Part shown: one piece after another, positions 1-6,467 of the stretch | Numbering within the stretch: position 1 is the first letter of the stretch | How the letters are laid out: every line of letters starts with the position of its first letter | Source: an uncultured Lachnospiraceae bacterium | GTDB lineage: Bacteria; Bacillota_A; Clostridia; Lachnospirales; Lachnospiraceae | NCBI GenBank assembly: GCA_905207905.1 | Contig: CAJLNC010000089.1 | Coordinates: 1 to 9,999, forward strand | Length of the DNA: 9,999 nt | Direction of reading: 5' to 3' | Notes under the pieces: model-generated | Seen by the model: the letters and a program-made list of their open reading frames with translations, nothing else | What the model was told of the DNA's origin: nothing | Databases searched by the model: none | Translations under genes and position numbers: made by a program

Positions 1-14
1 GTATTTTATCGCAT

Positions 15-110
15 TCCCATAAACGTGTTTCGCAGGATCGCACTGTGGCGGACAGGGAAGATGTCGCCAAAACAGCTGGTCCCAGGCCCTTTTATTTTTC
101 TGAACGGTTG
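15..110. repeat. Dispersed intergenic repeat, copy 1
   Basis: The core at 26-52 matches 9894-9920 at 26 of 27 positions, in direct orientation; the only difference is C39 versus T9907. Similarity continues more weakly downstream. Both copies have GGG shortly after the core, then CCAAA (75-79 here), then a run of C and a T-rich stretch (about 92-106 here). Within this copy GGCG plus ACA (48-54) can pair with TGTCGCC (70-76) around a bulged G. No reading frame explains it. It could be a multi-copy structured intergenic element, the 3' end of an upstream transcript, or one of a pair of attachment-like repeats. The sequence before position 1 is not visible, so the element's left end is unknown. 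Confidence 0.6.
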
Positions 111-430
111 GTCTGAATGAATTGCTATGAAAAGCAATAAATTTAAATTGATAAAAAAGTAAGAAGGACAAGGATTGTATAATATAGATAAAAAAACACT
201 TCGTATTCAGCCTGAAAAGAATATATAATATACAAAATATATAAAAATAGGATTGAAAAGAAGAAAGTTTAAAGCTAAAAGGAAATATTTTGGATTTAAA
301 AAAACTGAAAATGAAATTGATAAAAAAGAAGAAAAGAGCAATATTTAGAAACTTTTTGGCAATTTAAGAGAAGAAATTCAGAGGAGACATGGGATATAAT
401 CGAGTCATCAAATAAAGGAGGTGCTCTTAT
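111..430 (+). other. Gene-free, A/purine-rich leader of the transporter operon
   Basis: No credible gene is present. From about 140 to 395 the plus strand is dominated by A and G with long A runs. A small perfect inverted repeat lies at 121-138 (ATTGCT, six bases, AGCAAT). The only short frame noticed (127-162, 11 codons, rich in Lys) has no ribosome binding site. TATAAT-like boxes occur at 178-183, 224-229 and 395-400. The region probably serves as promoter and 5' leader for the importer genes. I recognised no riboswitch class in it. Confidence 0.6.
356..423 (+). promoter_or_regulatory. Candidate promoter and ribosome binding site of the binding-protein gene
   Basis: A perfect TATAAT lies at 395-400, but no good -35 box sits at the usual distance; TTGGCA at 356-361 is too far away. 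An activator-dependent promoter, or a start further upstream at the TATAAT boxes at 178-183 or 224-229, is equally possible. The ribosome binding site is unambiguous: AAAGGAGGTG at 414-423, seven bases before the ATG at 431. The promoter position is uncertain; the ribosome binding site is nearly certain. Confidence 0.4.
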
Positions 431-1390
431 ATGAACAAGAGAGTATTGGCGGGATTAATGACAGTAGCTATGGCATCCACCCTGTTTGGTGTATGCGCAC
501 AGGCGGAAGAAAAAGAGGAGATTGTAGTAGCATTTTCTCAGATGGAGATGAACAATGCATGGCGTGTGGCTGAGACAAATTCTATTCAGGAAGAAGCGGA
601 AGCCAGAGGAATTAAACTGATTTATACAGATGCCAACGGTGATACTGCCAAGCAGGTATCGGATGTGGAAGATATCGTAACTCAGAAGCCGGATGTGATT
701 TTGATGGCTCCCAGAGAGTATGACGGAGTAGAACCTGCTCTGGAAGCAGCGAAAGAAGCCGGAATTCCGGTACTGCTGCTGGACCGTGAGGCTGCCGGCG
801 TTCCGGGAGAGGATTATTTGGCATTTGTAGGCGCTGACTTCTACTGGGAAGGTCAGGAATGTGCGAAAAAGCTGGTAGAGCGTTTCGGAACTGAAGAGGA
901 AGTAAATGTGGTACAGATTACCGGAACGCCAGGATCTTCGGTAGCTATTGACCGTCAGAAGGGCTTTGAGGAAGAACTGGCAAAATATGATAACTTTAAT
1001 ATTATTGCAACTCAGAACGGTGAGTTTACCCGCTCCATCGCACAGTCCGCTATGGAGAATATTATTCAGGCCCAGGGCGATGAGATTGATGCCGTGTTTG
1101 GACATGATGACGAGTGTGCCATCGGCGCAATTCAGGCTTTGAAGGCTGCTGGTTTGAAACCGGGAGAGGATATTGCAGTTGTAGGTGTGGGCGGCTTTAA
1201 GGATGCCTGCGTATCGATCCAGAATGGAGAGATGGATGGAACGGTTCTTTGCAGTCCCTGGTTCGGACCGACTGCCTTTGATCTGGTAGAGAAGATTGTT
1301 GCAGGTGAGGAGATCGATACGAAGGTGGTAAATCCGGGATATATGATCGACGCTTCTAATGTAGAAGAATATATGCCCAGCGCATTCTAA
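431..1390 (+). CDS. ytfQ: Sugar ABC transporter substrate-binding protein, YtfQ-like
   Basis: This is the extracytoplasmic binding protein of the importer, 319 residues, of the periplasmic-binding-protein 4 / ribose-galactose type. Residues 1-25 form a signal peptide: Lys/Arg near the N-terminus, a hydrophobic core, then AQA at 23-25. The mature start, FSQ at 35-37 followed by WRVAETNSI at 44-52, closely resembles E. coli YtfQ, as do DR at 118-119, the VAIDRQKGF stretch (171-179), the EFTRS stretch (198-202) and the HDD at 225-227. YtfQ binds galactofuranose in E. coli; applying that substrate here is inference. Cys22 is preceded by FGV, which is not a good lipobox, so membrane anchoring is unclear. 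The start is fixed by a strong ribosome binding site. It is the first gene of the importer operon and is followed by a hairpin that probably keeps its mRNA level above that of the downstream genes. Confidence 0.9.
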   Translation: MNKRVLAGLMTVAMASTLFGVCAQAEEKEEIVVAFSQMEMNNAWRVAETNSIQEEAEARGIKLIYTDANGDTAKQVSDVEDIVTQKPDVILMAPREYDGVEPALEAAKEAGIPVLLLDREAAGVPGEDYLAFVGADFYWEGQECAKKLVERFGTEEEVNVVQITGTPGSSVAIDRQKGFEEELAKYDNFNIIATQNGEFTRSIAQSAMENIIQAQGDEIDAVFGHDDECAIGAIQALKAAGLKPGEDIAVVGVGGFKDACVSIQNGEMDGTVLCSPWFGPTAFDLVEKIVAGEEIDTKVVNPGYMIDASNVEEYMPSAF

Positions 1391-1422
1391 GAATTGCTTG
1401 CTTTCGTGTATCAATTATGATG

Positions 1423-1477
1423 GCGGGCTGTCTCAAAATATAATCTTTTGGAGAACTATTTGGGACAGCTCGCTTTT
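1423..1477 (+). terminator. Intercistronic hairpin after the binding-protein gene (partial terminator or mRNA stabiliser)
   Basis: Arms 1423-1437 and 1459-1473 pair over 15 bp with two G-U wobbles around a 21-nt loop, followed by TTTT at 1474-1477. The T tract is short and interrupted, so read-through into the ATPase gene is expected. This layout is common in ABC importer operons, where the binding protein is needed in excess. The hairpin also argues against starting the ATPase at the upstream in-frame ATG at 1398. Confidence 0.75.
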
Positions 1478-1520
1478 GGTTTCAAAAAATGCTGCAAATA
1501 GCAGGAAATGGGGGTTGCTT

Positions 1521-3038
1521 ATGCCGCAGGAATACATACTGGAAATGAAAGGAATCACCAAGTCTTTCTCAACAGTGAAGGTTCTGCATGAGGTGGATTT
1601 CCGCATTAAAAAGGGAGAAGTACATGCCCTGATGGGAGAGAACGGAGCCGGGAAATCTACATTAATCAAAATATTGACAGGCGTTTACAGTAAGGACGGA
1701 GGAACGGTGGTTTTTGATGGCCGAGAAATTGCTCCGGCCAATTCTCTGGAGGCGCAGAAATTGGGAATCAGTCCGATTTATCAGGAGATCAGTCTGGTGT
1801 CGCAGCTGAGTGTGGCAGAGAATATTTATATTGGCCGGGAAATCAAAAAGAACGGCATGATTGATTGGAAAACAACGAACCAGAAGAGTGAAGAACTTCT
1901 GAACAGTCTGGGAATACAGATAGATGTAACCAAACCGCTGTCCAGCTATGGAACCGCGATCCAACAGATGGTGGCGATTGCCAGATCTATTTTGATAGAG
2001 GCTAAGCTGGTGATTATGGATGAAGCCACATCTTCTCTGGATGAGGATGAGGTGGAGGTACTGTTTGATATTATTCGGAAACTGAAAAAGAAAGGAATTG
2101 CGATCCTGTTTATCTCTCATCGCCTGCCGGAGATTTTCCAGATTACAGATACGGTCACTGTGTTAAAGGACGGATTCCTGGTGGGAGAATATGAAACAGC
2201 ATCTTTGACGAAAAAAGACCTGGTGTCCAAAATGATCGGCCGTTCAGCAGAGGATATCGTGGAGGTACACCGCCAGAAACGGCAGATACAGGAGGAACTG
2301 TATTTAAAGGCAGAGGGGATTGAGAGCGGTATTAAACTGCGGGGCTTGAATCTCACCATCCGCAAAGGAGAGATTGTGGGGCTGGCAGGACTTCTGGGAG
2401 CTGGAAGAACGGAGCTTGCCAGAGTGATTTTTGGTATTGACAAAAAGGACCGCGGAACGATACAGATTGACGGAAAAGAAGTGGAGTTTAAACTGCCCAG
2501 ACAGGCGATTGATTACGGGCTGGCCTTTTGCTCTGAAAACAGAAAGGTGGAAGGGATTATTCCGCACCTGAGCATTGCAGAGAACATCAGCATTGCAAAT
2601 ATGAAGCGGGTGAGCCGTTTTGGAATCATTCACAGAGCCAGACAGCGGGCGGTGGCAGAAGAGTATGTGAAAAAAATCCGCATTAAAACAACGGGCATTG
2701 ATCAGCAGATCTGTAATCTGTCCGGAGGAAATCAGCAGAAGGTGATTTTGGCAAGATGGCTTAGCATGCAGCCGGATTTCATTATTCTGGATGAGCCTAC
2801 CCGGGGAATTGACGTGGGGGCGAAGCGGGAGATTGAGGAACTGATACGCCAGATTGCAGATCAGGGGATCAGCGTGCTTCTTATTTCATCGGAATTTGAG
2901 GAGCTGATTCGAAACTGTGACCGGGTTGAGGTGATCAGGGATGGACGAAATGCAGGGAGCCTTCTGGCGGAAGAGATCACAGAAAATAATATTATGAATT
3001 TAATTGCAAATGGAACTCCGGGAGGTGAGGAAGTATGA
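1521..3038 (+). CDS. ytfR: Sugar ABC transporter ATP-binding protein, YtfR-like (two NBDs)
   Basis: This is the 505-residue cytoplasmic ATPase that powers the importer, with two fused nucleotide-binding domains as in RbsA, MglA and YtfR. NBD1 has Walker A GENGAGKST (39-47), a Q-loop in IYQE (86-89), a degenerate signature around SSYGTAIQQ (141-149), Walker B IMDEATS (165-171) and switch His200. NBD2 has a degenerate Walker A, GLLGAGRT (290-297, Arg in place of Lys), the canonical signature LSGGNQQK (400-407) and Walker B IILDEPT (421-427). SSE (456-458) replaces the switch His. This asymmetry is normal for the class. FCSENRKVEGII (337-348) resembles the corresponding YtfR stretch. An in-frame ATG exists at 1398, but its extra 41 codons cover the hairpin and do not look like protein; the ATG at 1521 follows a G-rich ribosome binding site and begins family-like sequence. 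The stop overlaps the next start (ATGA, 3035-3038), so the two genes are probably translationally coupled. Confidence 0.92.
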   Translation: MPQEYILEMKGITKSFSTVKVLHEVDFRIKKGEVHALMGENGAGKSTLIKILTGVYSKDGGTVVFDGREIAPANSLEAQKLGISPIYQEISLVSQLSVAENIYIGREIKKNGMIDWKTTNQKSEELLNSLGIQIDVTKPLSSYGTAIQQMVAIARSILIEAKLVIMDEATSSLDEDEVEVLFDIIRKLKKKGIAILFISHRLPEIFQITDTVTVLKDGFLVGEYETASLTKKDLVSKMIGRSAEDIVEVHRQKRQIQEELYLKAEGIESGIKLRGLNLTIRKGEIVGLAGLLGAGRTELARVIFGIDKKDRGTIQIDGKEVEFKLPRQAIDYGLAFCSENRKVEGIIPHLSIAENISIANMKRVSRFGIIHRARQRAVAEEYVKKIRIKTTGIDQQICNLSGGNQQKVILARWLSMQPDFIILDEPTRGIDVGAKREIEELIRQIADQGISVLLISSEFEELIRNCDRVEVIRDGRNAGSLLAEEITENNIMNLIANGTPGGEEV

Positions 3039-3979
3039 AAAAGATGAAGATGAATGACATTGTCAGAACCTACGGCGCACTGATTGTGCTGGTTGTGCTT
3101 CTGATCATTAACGGGGTGGTTACTCCGAACTTTCTTCATATGAATACCATCTGGAATATTTTAATACAGGCATTTTCTGTGATTATTATTTCTCTCGGAA
3201 TGACGCTGGTCATTGCAACGGGCGGCATCGATATCTCAGTGGGTTCGACTATGGCGCTGTCCTCCATCATTTTTGCAAAACTGCTGATCACTTATGAGAT
3301 GAATATATGGGTAGCCCTGGCGGCAGCTTTGGCGGCAGCCTGTGTTTTCGGCCTCTTTAATGGTGTTCTGGTGGGAGTATTTGATATACAGCCCATTGTG
3401 GCCACTCTGATCCTGATGATATCCGGACGGGGAATTGCCCAGCAGTTTAACAATGGCGTGGTGATTTCCTTCTATGGAAATTCATTTGCAGACATCGGCA
3501 TTTACCGTATCGGAGGAGTAGTGCCGATACAGGTGGTGCTGGCAGCAGCGGCTATTTTGATCATTTATTTTGTTGCTAAAAAAACCACTTTCGGACTGTA
3601 TGTGCAGGCGATTGGAGATAACCGGTCGGCCGCGCATCTGGTGGGGCTGAAAACCTCCCTGGTTCTTATCATGACCTATGTGCTGTGCGCGCTTCTGGCC
3701 GGCGGAGCAGCCTGTTTTGAAACGCTGAGACTCTGTTCGGCAGATCCCAACAACATTGGAAACAATATTGAGCTGGACTGTGTGGCTGCGGTAGCGATTG
3801 GCGGAACATCCATGAGCGGCGGCAAGGCAGTGATCTGGGGGACTGTGGTAGGCGCGCTGGTGATGCAGCTGATCACCACTATGATGAATATGAATAACAT
3901 TTTCTATGCATACGGGCTGGTGATCAAGGCTGTGATCATTATTGTGGCTCTGTATCTGCAAAAGGAAAAGAATCAGTAG
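3035..3979 (+). CDS. ytfT: Sugar ABC transporter permease, YtfT-like
   Basis: One of the two membrane subunits of the importer: 314 residues, very hydrophobic, with about eight to ten membrane segments, of the branched-chain/ribose (RbsC-type, BPD_transp_2) family. The family motif MTLVIATGGIDISVGS lies at 56-71. IQPIVATLILM at 118-128 and the SADPNN stretch at 235-240 closely match E. coli YtfT, which separates it from the second permease. AIGGTSMSGG at 254-263 is the other conserved loop. Translation probably couples to the ATPase through the 4-bp ATGA overlap, with GGAGGTGAGG at 3021-3030 as ribosome binding site. It is expected to form a heterodimeric channel with the next gene product. 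Confidence 0.9.
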   Translation: MKKMKMNDIVRTYGALIVLVVLLIINGVVTPNFLHMNTIWNILIQAFSVIIISLGMTLVIATGGIDISVGSTMALSSIIFAKLLITYEMNIWVALAAALAAACVFGLFNGVLVGVFDIQPIVATLILMISGRGIAQQFNNGVVISFYGNSFADIGIYRIGGVVPIQVVLAAAAILIIYFVAKKTTFGLYVQAIGDNRSAAHLVGLKTSLVLIMTYVLCALLAGGAACFETLRLCSADPNNIGNNIELDCVAAVAIGGTSMSGGKAVIWGTVVGALVMQLITTMMNMNNIFYAYGLVIKAVIIIVALYLQKEKNQ

Positions 3980-3991
3980 GGAGGTGCGGAC

Positions 3992-4930
3992 ATGTGGAAG
4001 AGTAAGTTAAAAGGAAACGGTACATGGATCGCATTGTTCATCCTGGTGGTGGCTGCGACAGTATTTTATGGGACCACGTTTCTGAGCGTTTCAAATATTT
4101 TTAATGTTTTGCGTCAGTCCAGTATGATTGGCCTGATTGCGGTGGGGATGACCTGCGTGATTATCACAGCAGGGATTGACCTTTCTGTGGGAGCCACAGT
4201 TGCCCTGACCGCAGTGTCTGCGGCAGTTTTGACACAAACCAGCGTGCTGCTGGCTCTGATCGTGCCGGTTCTCATTGGAATTTTGATTGGAGTGGTGAAC
4301 GGATTTGTAATTGCAAAGCTGAAGATTGTACCGTTTATTGCTACTCTGGCAGTTCAGATGGCAGTGAGGGGAATTGCTTACATTGCCACAGATGTGAAAT
4401 CTGTTCCGATTGCAGATGAGGCGGAGAGCTTTCTGGTAATCGGCCGCGGACATTTTCTGGGGATTCCGATTCCGGTAATTCTTTTTGCACTGGCAGCAGC
4501 AGTTATGATTTTCGTATGCAGCAAGACTCCTTTTGGGCGAAGCCTTTATGCCATTGGAGGAAATGAGGATGCTGCCAGGATGATGGGCATCAAGGTGGAT
4601 CGAAATAAGGCTCTTAGCTATGTGCTCACCGGAGGCCTTTCTGGCCTGGCAGGCGTGATACTCTGTTCCAGACTGGGAGCCGGACAGCCGGTGGGAGGAA
4701 ACGGCTGGGAGATGGATGCCGTGTCAGCAGTGGCCATTGGAGGTACCCTTCTTTCCGGCGGTTCTGGAAGTGTGGGGAAAACTATTTCCGGAGTGCTGAT
4801 TACCGGTTTGATTGGAAATATTATCAATCTTCAGGGAGATATTAACACTTATGTGCAGAAGATCATCAATGGAGCCATTGTATTGATTGTCATTATTATT
4901 CAGAGACGAACACAGACAAAGGAGAAGTAA
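3992..4930 (+). CDS. yjfF: Sugar ABC transporter permease, YjfF-like
   Basis: The second membrane subunit, 312 residues, same superfamily as its neighbour but clearly a different subtype. It carries GMTCVIITAGIDLSVGA at 52-68, YAIGGNEDAARMMGIK at 186-201 and VAIGGTLLSGGSGSV at 247-261, all close to E. coli YjfF. The N-terminus is a short basic stretch followed by a membrane helix; the tail is Lys/Arg-rich and cytoplasmic by the positive-inside rule. The ribosome binding site GGGAGGTG (3978-3985) lies just after the previous stop, giving a 12-bp gap. Two distinct permeases per system, rather than a homodimer as in ribose or galactose importers, is a hallmark of the Ytf-type transporter and is the main reason for that assignment. 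Confidence 0.9.
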   Translation: MWKSKLKGNGTWIALFILVVAATVFYGTTFLSVSNIFNVLRQSSMIGLIAVGMTCVIITAGIDLSVGATVALTAVSAAVLTQTSVLLALIVPVLIGILIGVVNGFVIAKLKIVPFIATLAVQMAVRGIAYIATDVKSVPIADEAESFLVIGRGHFLGIPIPVILFALAAAVMIFVCSKTPFGRSLYAIGGNEDAARMMGIKVDRNKALSYVLTGGLSGLAGVILCSRLGAGQPVGGNGWEMDAVSAVAIGGTLLSGGSGSVGKTISGVLITGLIGNIINLQGDINTYVQKIINGAIVLIVIIIQRRTQTKEK

Positions 4931-4931
4931 G

Positions 4932-5477
4932 ATGGAGAAAAAAACGATAAATATTCCCGTCAGGGAGATGACGGCAGATCTTATGGAGAAGATGGAACAG
5001 GAGGGGCTGATTACGCGCCTGTGTCCGAATCGCCATGATATAGAGACTCCGGAGGGAAATACCTGGTACAAGTCTTTATATGAGGGGGCAGAAGGGTATG
5101 GTCCTCACAAGATCATAGCCCTGACAGTGAACAGGGAAAGTTTCCCCGGCTTTGGAACCCACCCGGATATGGAAGAATTCTGGCTGATCGGAAATAATGA
5201 TTCCAAGCCCATGTACCTTCTGGTAGCCCGGATGGGAAGGGAAGAACTGGAGAAAAAAGTAGGAGATCAGACTCTGGAAGCCGGGGATTTTTATCTGATA
5301 AAGACCAGGTTCAATGACCCGGAGGTGAGCTTCTTTGTCATGAACAGGGGCATTCCTCATGGCGAGGGCGTGTTTGATAAAGAAGGCCTGTGCCCTTCCT
5401 TCTATGTGACAGAAAGCCGGGATCTGCCTCTGGATCTGTGCGATATGGGAAATTACCAGATCGAACCGATCCGCTAG
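4932..5477 (+). CDS. Small cupin-like protein of unknown function
   Basis: A 181-residue soluble protein with no signal peptide or membrane segment. I do not recognise a named family with certainty. THPDMEEFWLIG (76-87) followed by a G-D turn (118-119) and NRGIPHGEG (138-146) resembles the two motifs of a cupin beta-barrel, with His77, Glu81/Glu82 and His143 as possible metal ligands. Cupins include sugar isomerases, epimerases and sugar-sensing proteins, so a role in handling the imported sugar is plausible but inferred. An in-frame ATG at 4887 lies inside the permease gene; the ATG at 4932 is preferred because it begins one base after the permease stop and has AAGGAGAAG (4919-4927) as ribosome binding site. 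It is the last gene of the importer operon. Its TAG overlaps the stop of the convergent regulator by 4 bp, and no terminator separates them. Confidence 0.8.
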   Translation: MEKKTINIPVREMTADLMEKMEQEGLITRLCPNRHDIETPEGNTWYKSLYEGAEGYGPHKIIALTVNRESFPGFGTHPDMEEFWLIGNNDSKPMYLLVARMGREELEKKVGDQTLEAGDFYLIKTRFNDPEVSFFVMNRGIPHGEGVFDKEGLCPSFYVTESRDLPLDLCDMGNYQIEPIR

Positions 5478-6307
5478 GAGGAATGGCGGTATTCGTTGGG
5501 CGTACATCCTTCCATCTTTTTAAAAGAGGTACAGAAGGAACTTTCGCTGGAAAATCCCAGGCTGTAGGCGATATCCTTGATGGAAAGCGTGGTAGTTTTC
5601 AGGTAAAATTTGGCTGTGTTGATTCTGGCCAGGATTAAATATTCATGGGGCGTAAAACCGGTCTCCTTTTTAAACAGGCGGAGGAAATAATAGGGGCTTA
5701 GGTTCGCCCGCTCTGCCAGCGCATTCAGGGTGAGATCCAGATGGGGATGGTCGGAGATATAGGTACGGATATCTTCAATCAGAGAGCTGGCTGAGGAATC
5801 CTGGCTGTCAGAGGAAGCTAGAAAACTGGTGAGGATATCTGTGAGATATTTGTTGAATAAGGGCTCTTCGATTTTCCCATGCTCATGGAAAACATTAAAG
5901 AGACGGTACATAGATCTTACCGTGTGATCTGTATCTCTGGAGCGAAGAACCGGGGAGGCGCAGATGACAGAAAAAAATTTCCTGGCCAGAGGCCCGTCAA
6001 AATGAATCCAGAGAATATCCCATCCGTCCTGACTGCCATAGCAGTGAGGGTTATAGCAGTCCAGCAGCGCAAAGTCTCCGGACTTCAATGTGCGGCGCGG
6101 CTGTCCGCAGCACTGCGCGTAGCCTTTTCCCTGAATTACATAGAGAAGCAGGTAACTGTCATAATTATGTCTGCGCACAATATAATTTTTGTCGCAGTGA
6201 TATTTTCCAGTGCAGAGAGGATAAAAATACAACTCCTTTGCCAGACTGCTGGGGGTATAGAAATAGAGGGGAGAATCAGGCATAATGCCTTTTCCGATTG
6301 CCTGCAT
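5474..6307 (-). CDS. AraC-family transcriptional regulator
   Basis: A 277-residue DNA-binding regulator with the usual two-part structure. Residues about 15-105 form an AraC-type cupin sensor domain (YLLLYVIQGKGYAQCCGQ at 52-69, a GDFALLDCYNPHCYG stretch at 77-91, then the WDILWIHFDG stretch). Residues about 175-275 form the paired helix-turn-helix: first helix pair around LNALAERANLSPYYFLRLFK (194-213), second around IKDIAYSLGFSSESSFCTSF (243-262), ending in the typical GCTPNEYR (267-274). I chose the ATG at 6307 over the in-frame GTG at 6334 because AAAGGAGA (rev. 6314-6321) sits at the right distance before it. The cupin sensor suggests a sugar ligand. It is divergent from the DUF5107/TPR gene, with inverted repeats between them, and convergent with the importer operon; control of both is likely but not shown. 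Confidence 0.92.
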   Translation of the reverse strand: MQAIGKGIMPDSPLYFYTPSSLAKELYFYPLCTGKYHCDKNYIVRRHNYDSYLLLYVIQGKGYAQCCGQPRRTLKSGDFALLDCYNPHCYGSQDGWDILWIHFDGPLARKFFSVICASPVLRSRDTDHTVRSMYRLFNVFHEHGKIEEPLFNKYLTDILTSFLASSDSQDSSASSLIEDIRTYISDHPHLDLTLNALAERANLSPYYFLRLFKKETGFTPHEYLILARINTAKFYLKTTTLSIKDIAYSLGFSSESSFCTSFKKMEGCTPNEYRHSS

Positions 6308-6467
6308 AACAGTCTCCTTTCCGGGCTTTGGCACTCATTTTTGCGATTTAACGCATACCGCGCGAGTGAAATACTCCGCACCTTGCTGCAGAGTATTTGA
6401 TTTGCACTCAATTTCACTTAATTATAGATAGAATGGAAAACGATGTCAATAAAAGGAGGTTTTAGAT
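6308..6467. promoter_or_regulatory. Divergent promoter/operator region between the AraC gene and the DUF5107/TPR gene
   Basis: This 160-bp spacer must hold both divergent promoters. A perfect 8-bp inverted repeat, AAATACTC (6369-6376) and GAGTATTT (6391-6398), is centred near 6384 with a 14-bp spacer. A second one, AGTGAAAT (6365-6372) and ATTTCACT (6411-6418), encloses it. GAGTG also recurs as CACTC at 6332-6336 and 6405-6409, within the direct repeat GCACTCA (6331-6337, 6404-6410). A rightward promoter may be TTGCAC (6402-6407) with TAGATA (6425-6430), 17 bp apart, in which case the repeats overlap or flank its -35 box. The rightward gene has the ribosome binding site AAAAGGAGGT at 6451-6460. 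These repeats are the natural candidates for AraC-protein binding. Confidence 0.6.

Noticed and set aside
127..162. Eleven-codon Lys-rich leader peptide in the upstream region
   Set aside because: It has no ribosome binding site and its composition follows from the A-rich DNA; no attenuator structure accompanies it.
455..1414. Long minus-strand open frame (319 codons) opposite the binding-protein gene
   Set aside because: It is an antisense shadow: its product is not family-like, is rich in Cys, His and Ser, and has no ribosome binding site; the plus-strand gene is unambiguous.
1398..1520. N-terminal extension of the ATPase from the ATG at 1398
   Set aside because: The extra 41 codons overlie the intercistronic hairpin, look unlike protein, and precede the normal family start at 1521.
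1661..1980. Degenerate ABC signature in NBD1 and degenerate Walker A in NBD2 as signs of a broken ATPase
   Set aside because: This asymmetry is normal for the double-NBD sugar ATPases of the RbsA/MglA/YtfR class.
5483..5638. Short plus-strand frame of 51 residues preceded by AGGAGG, antisense to the AraC gene
   Set aside because: The AGGAGG is only one base from the ATG, too close to work, and is simply the complement of the regulator's Ser-Ser-stop codons.
6308..6334. GTG start at 6334 for the AraC regulator
   Set aside because: The ATG at 6307 has a strong, well-spaced ribosome binding site; the GTG has none visible.
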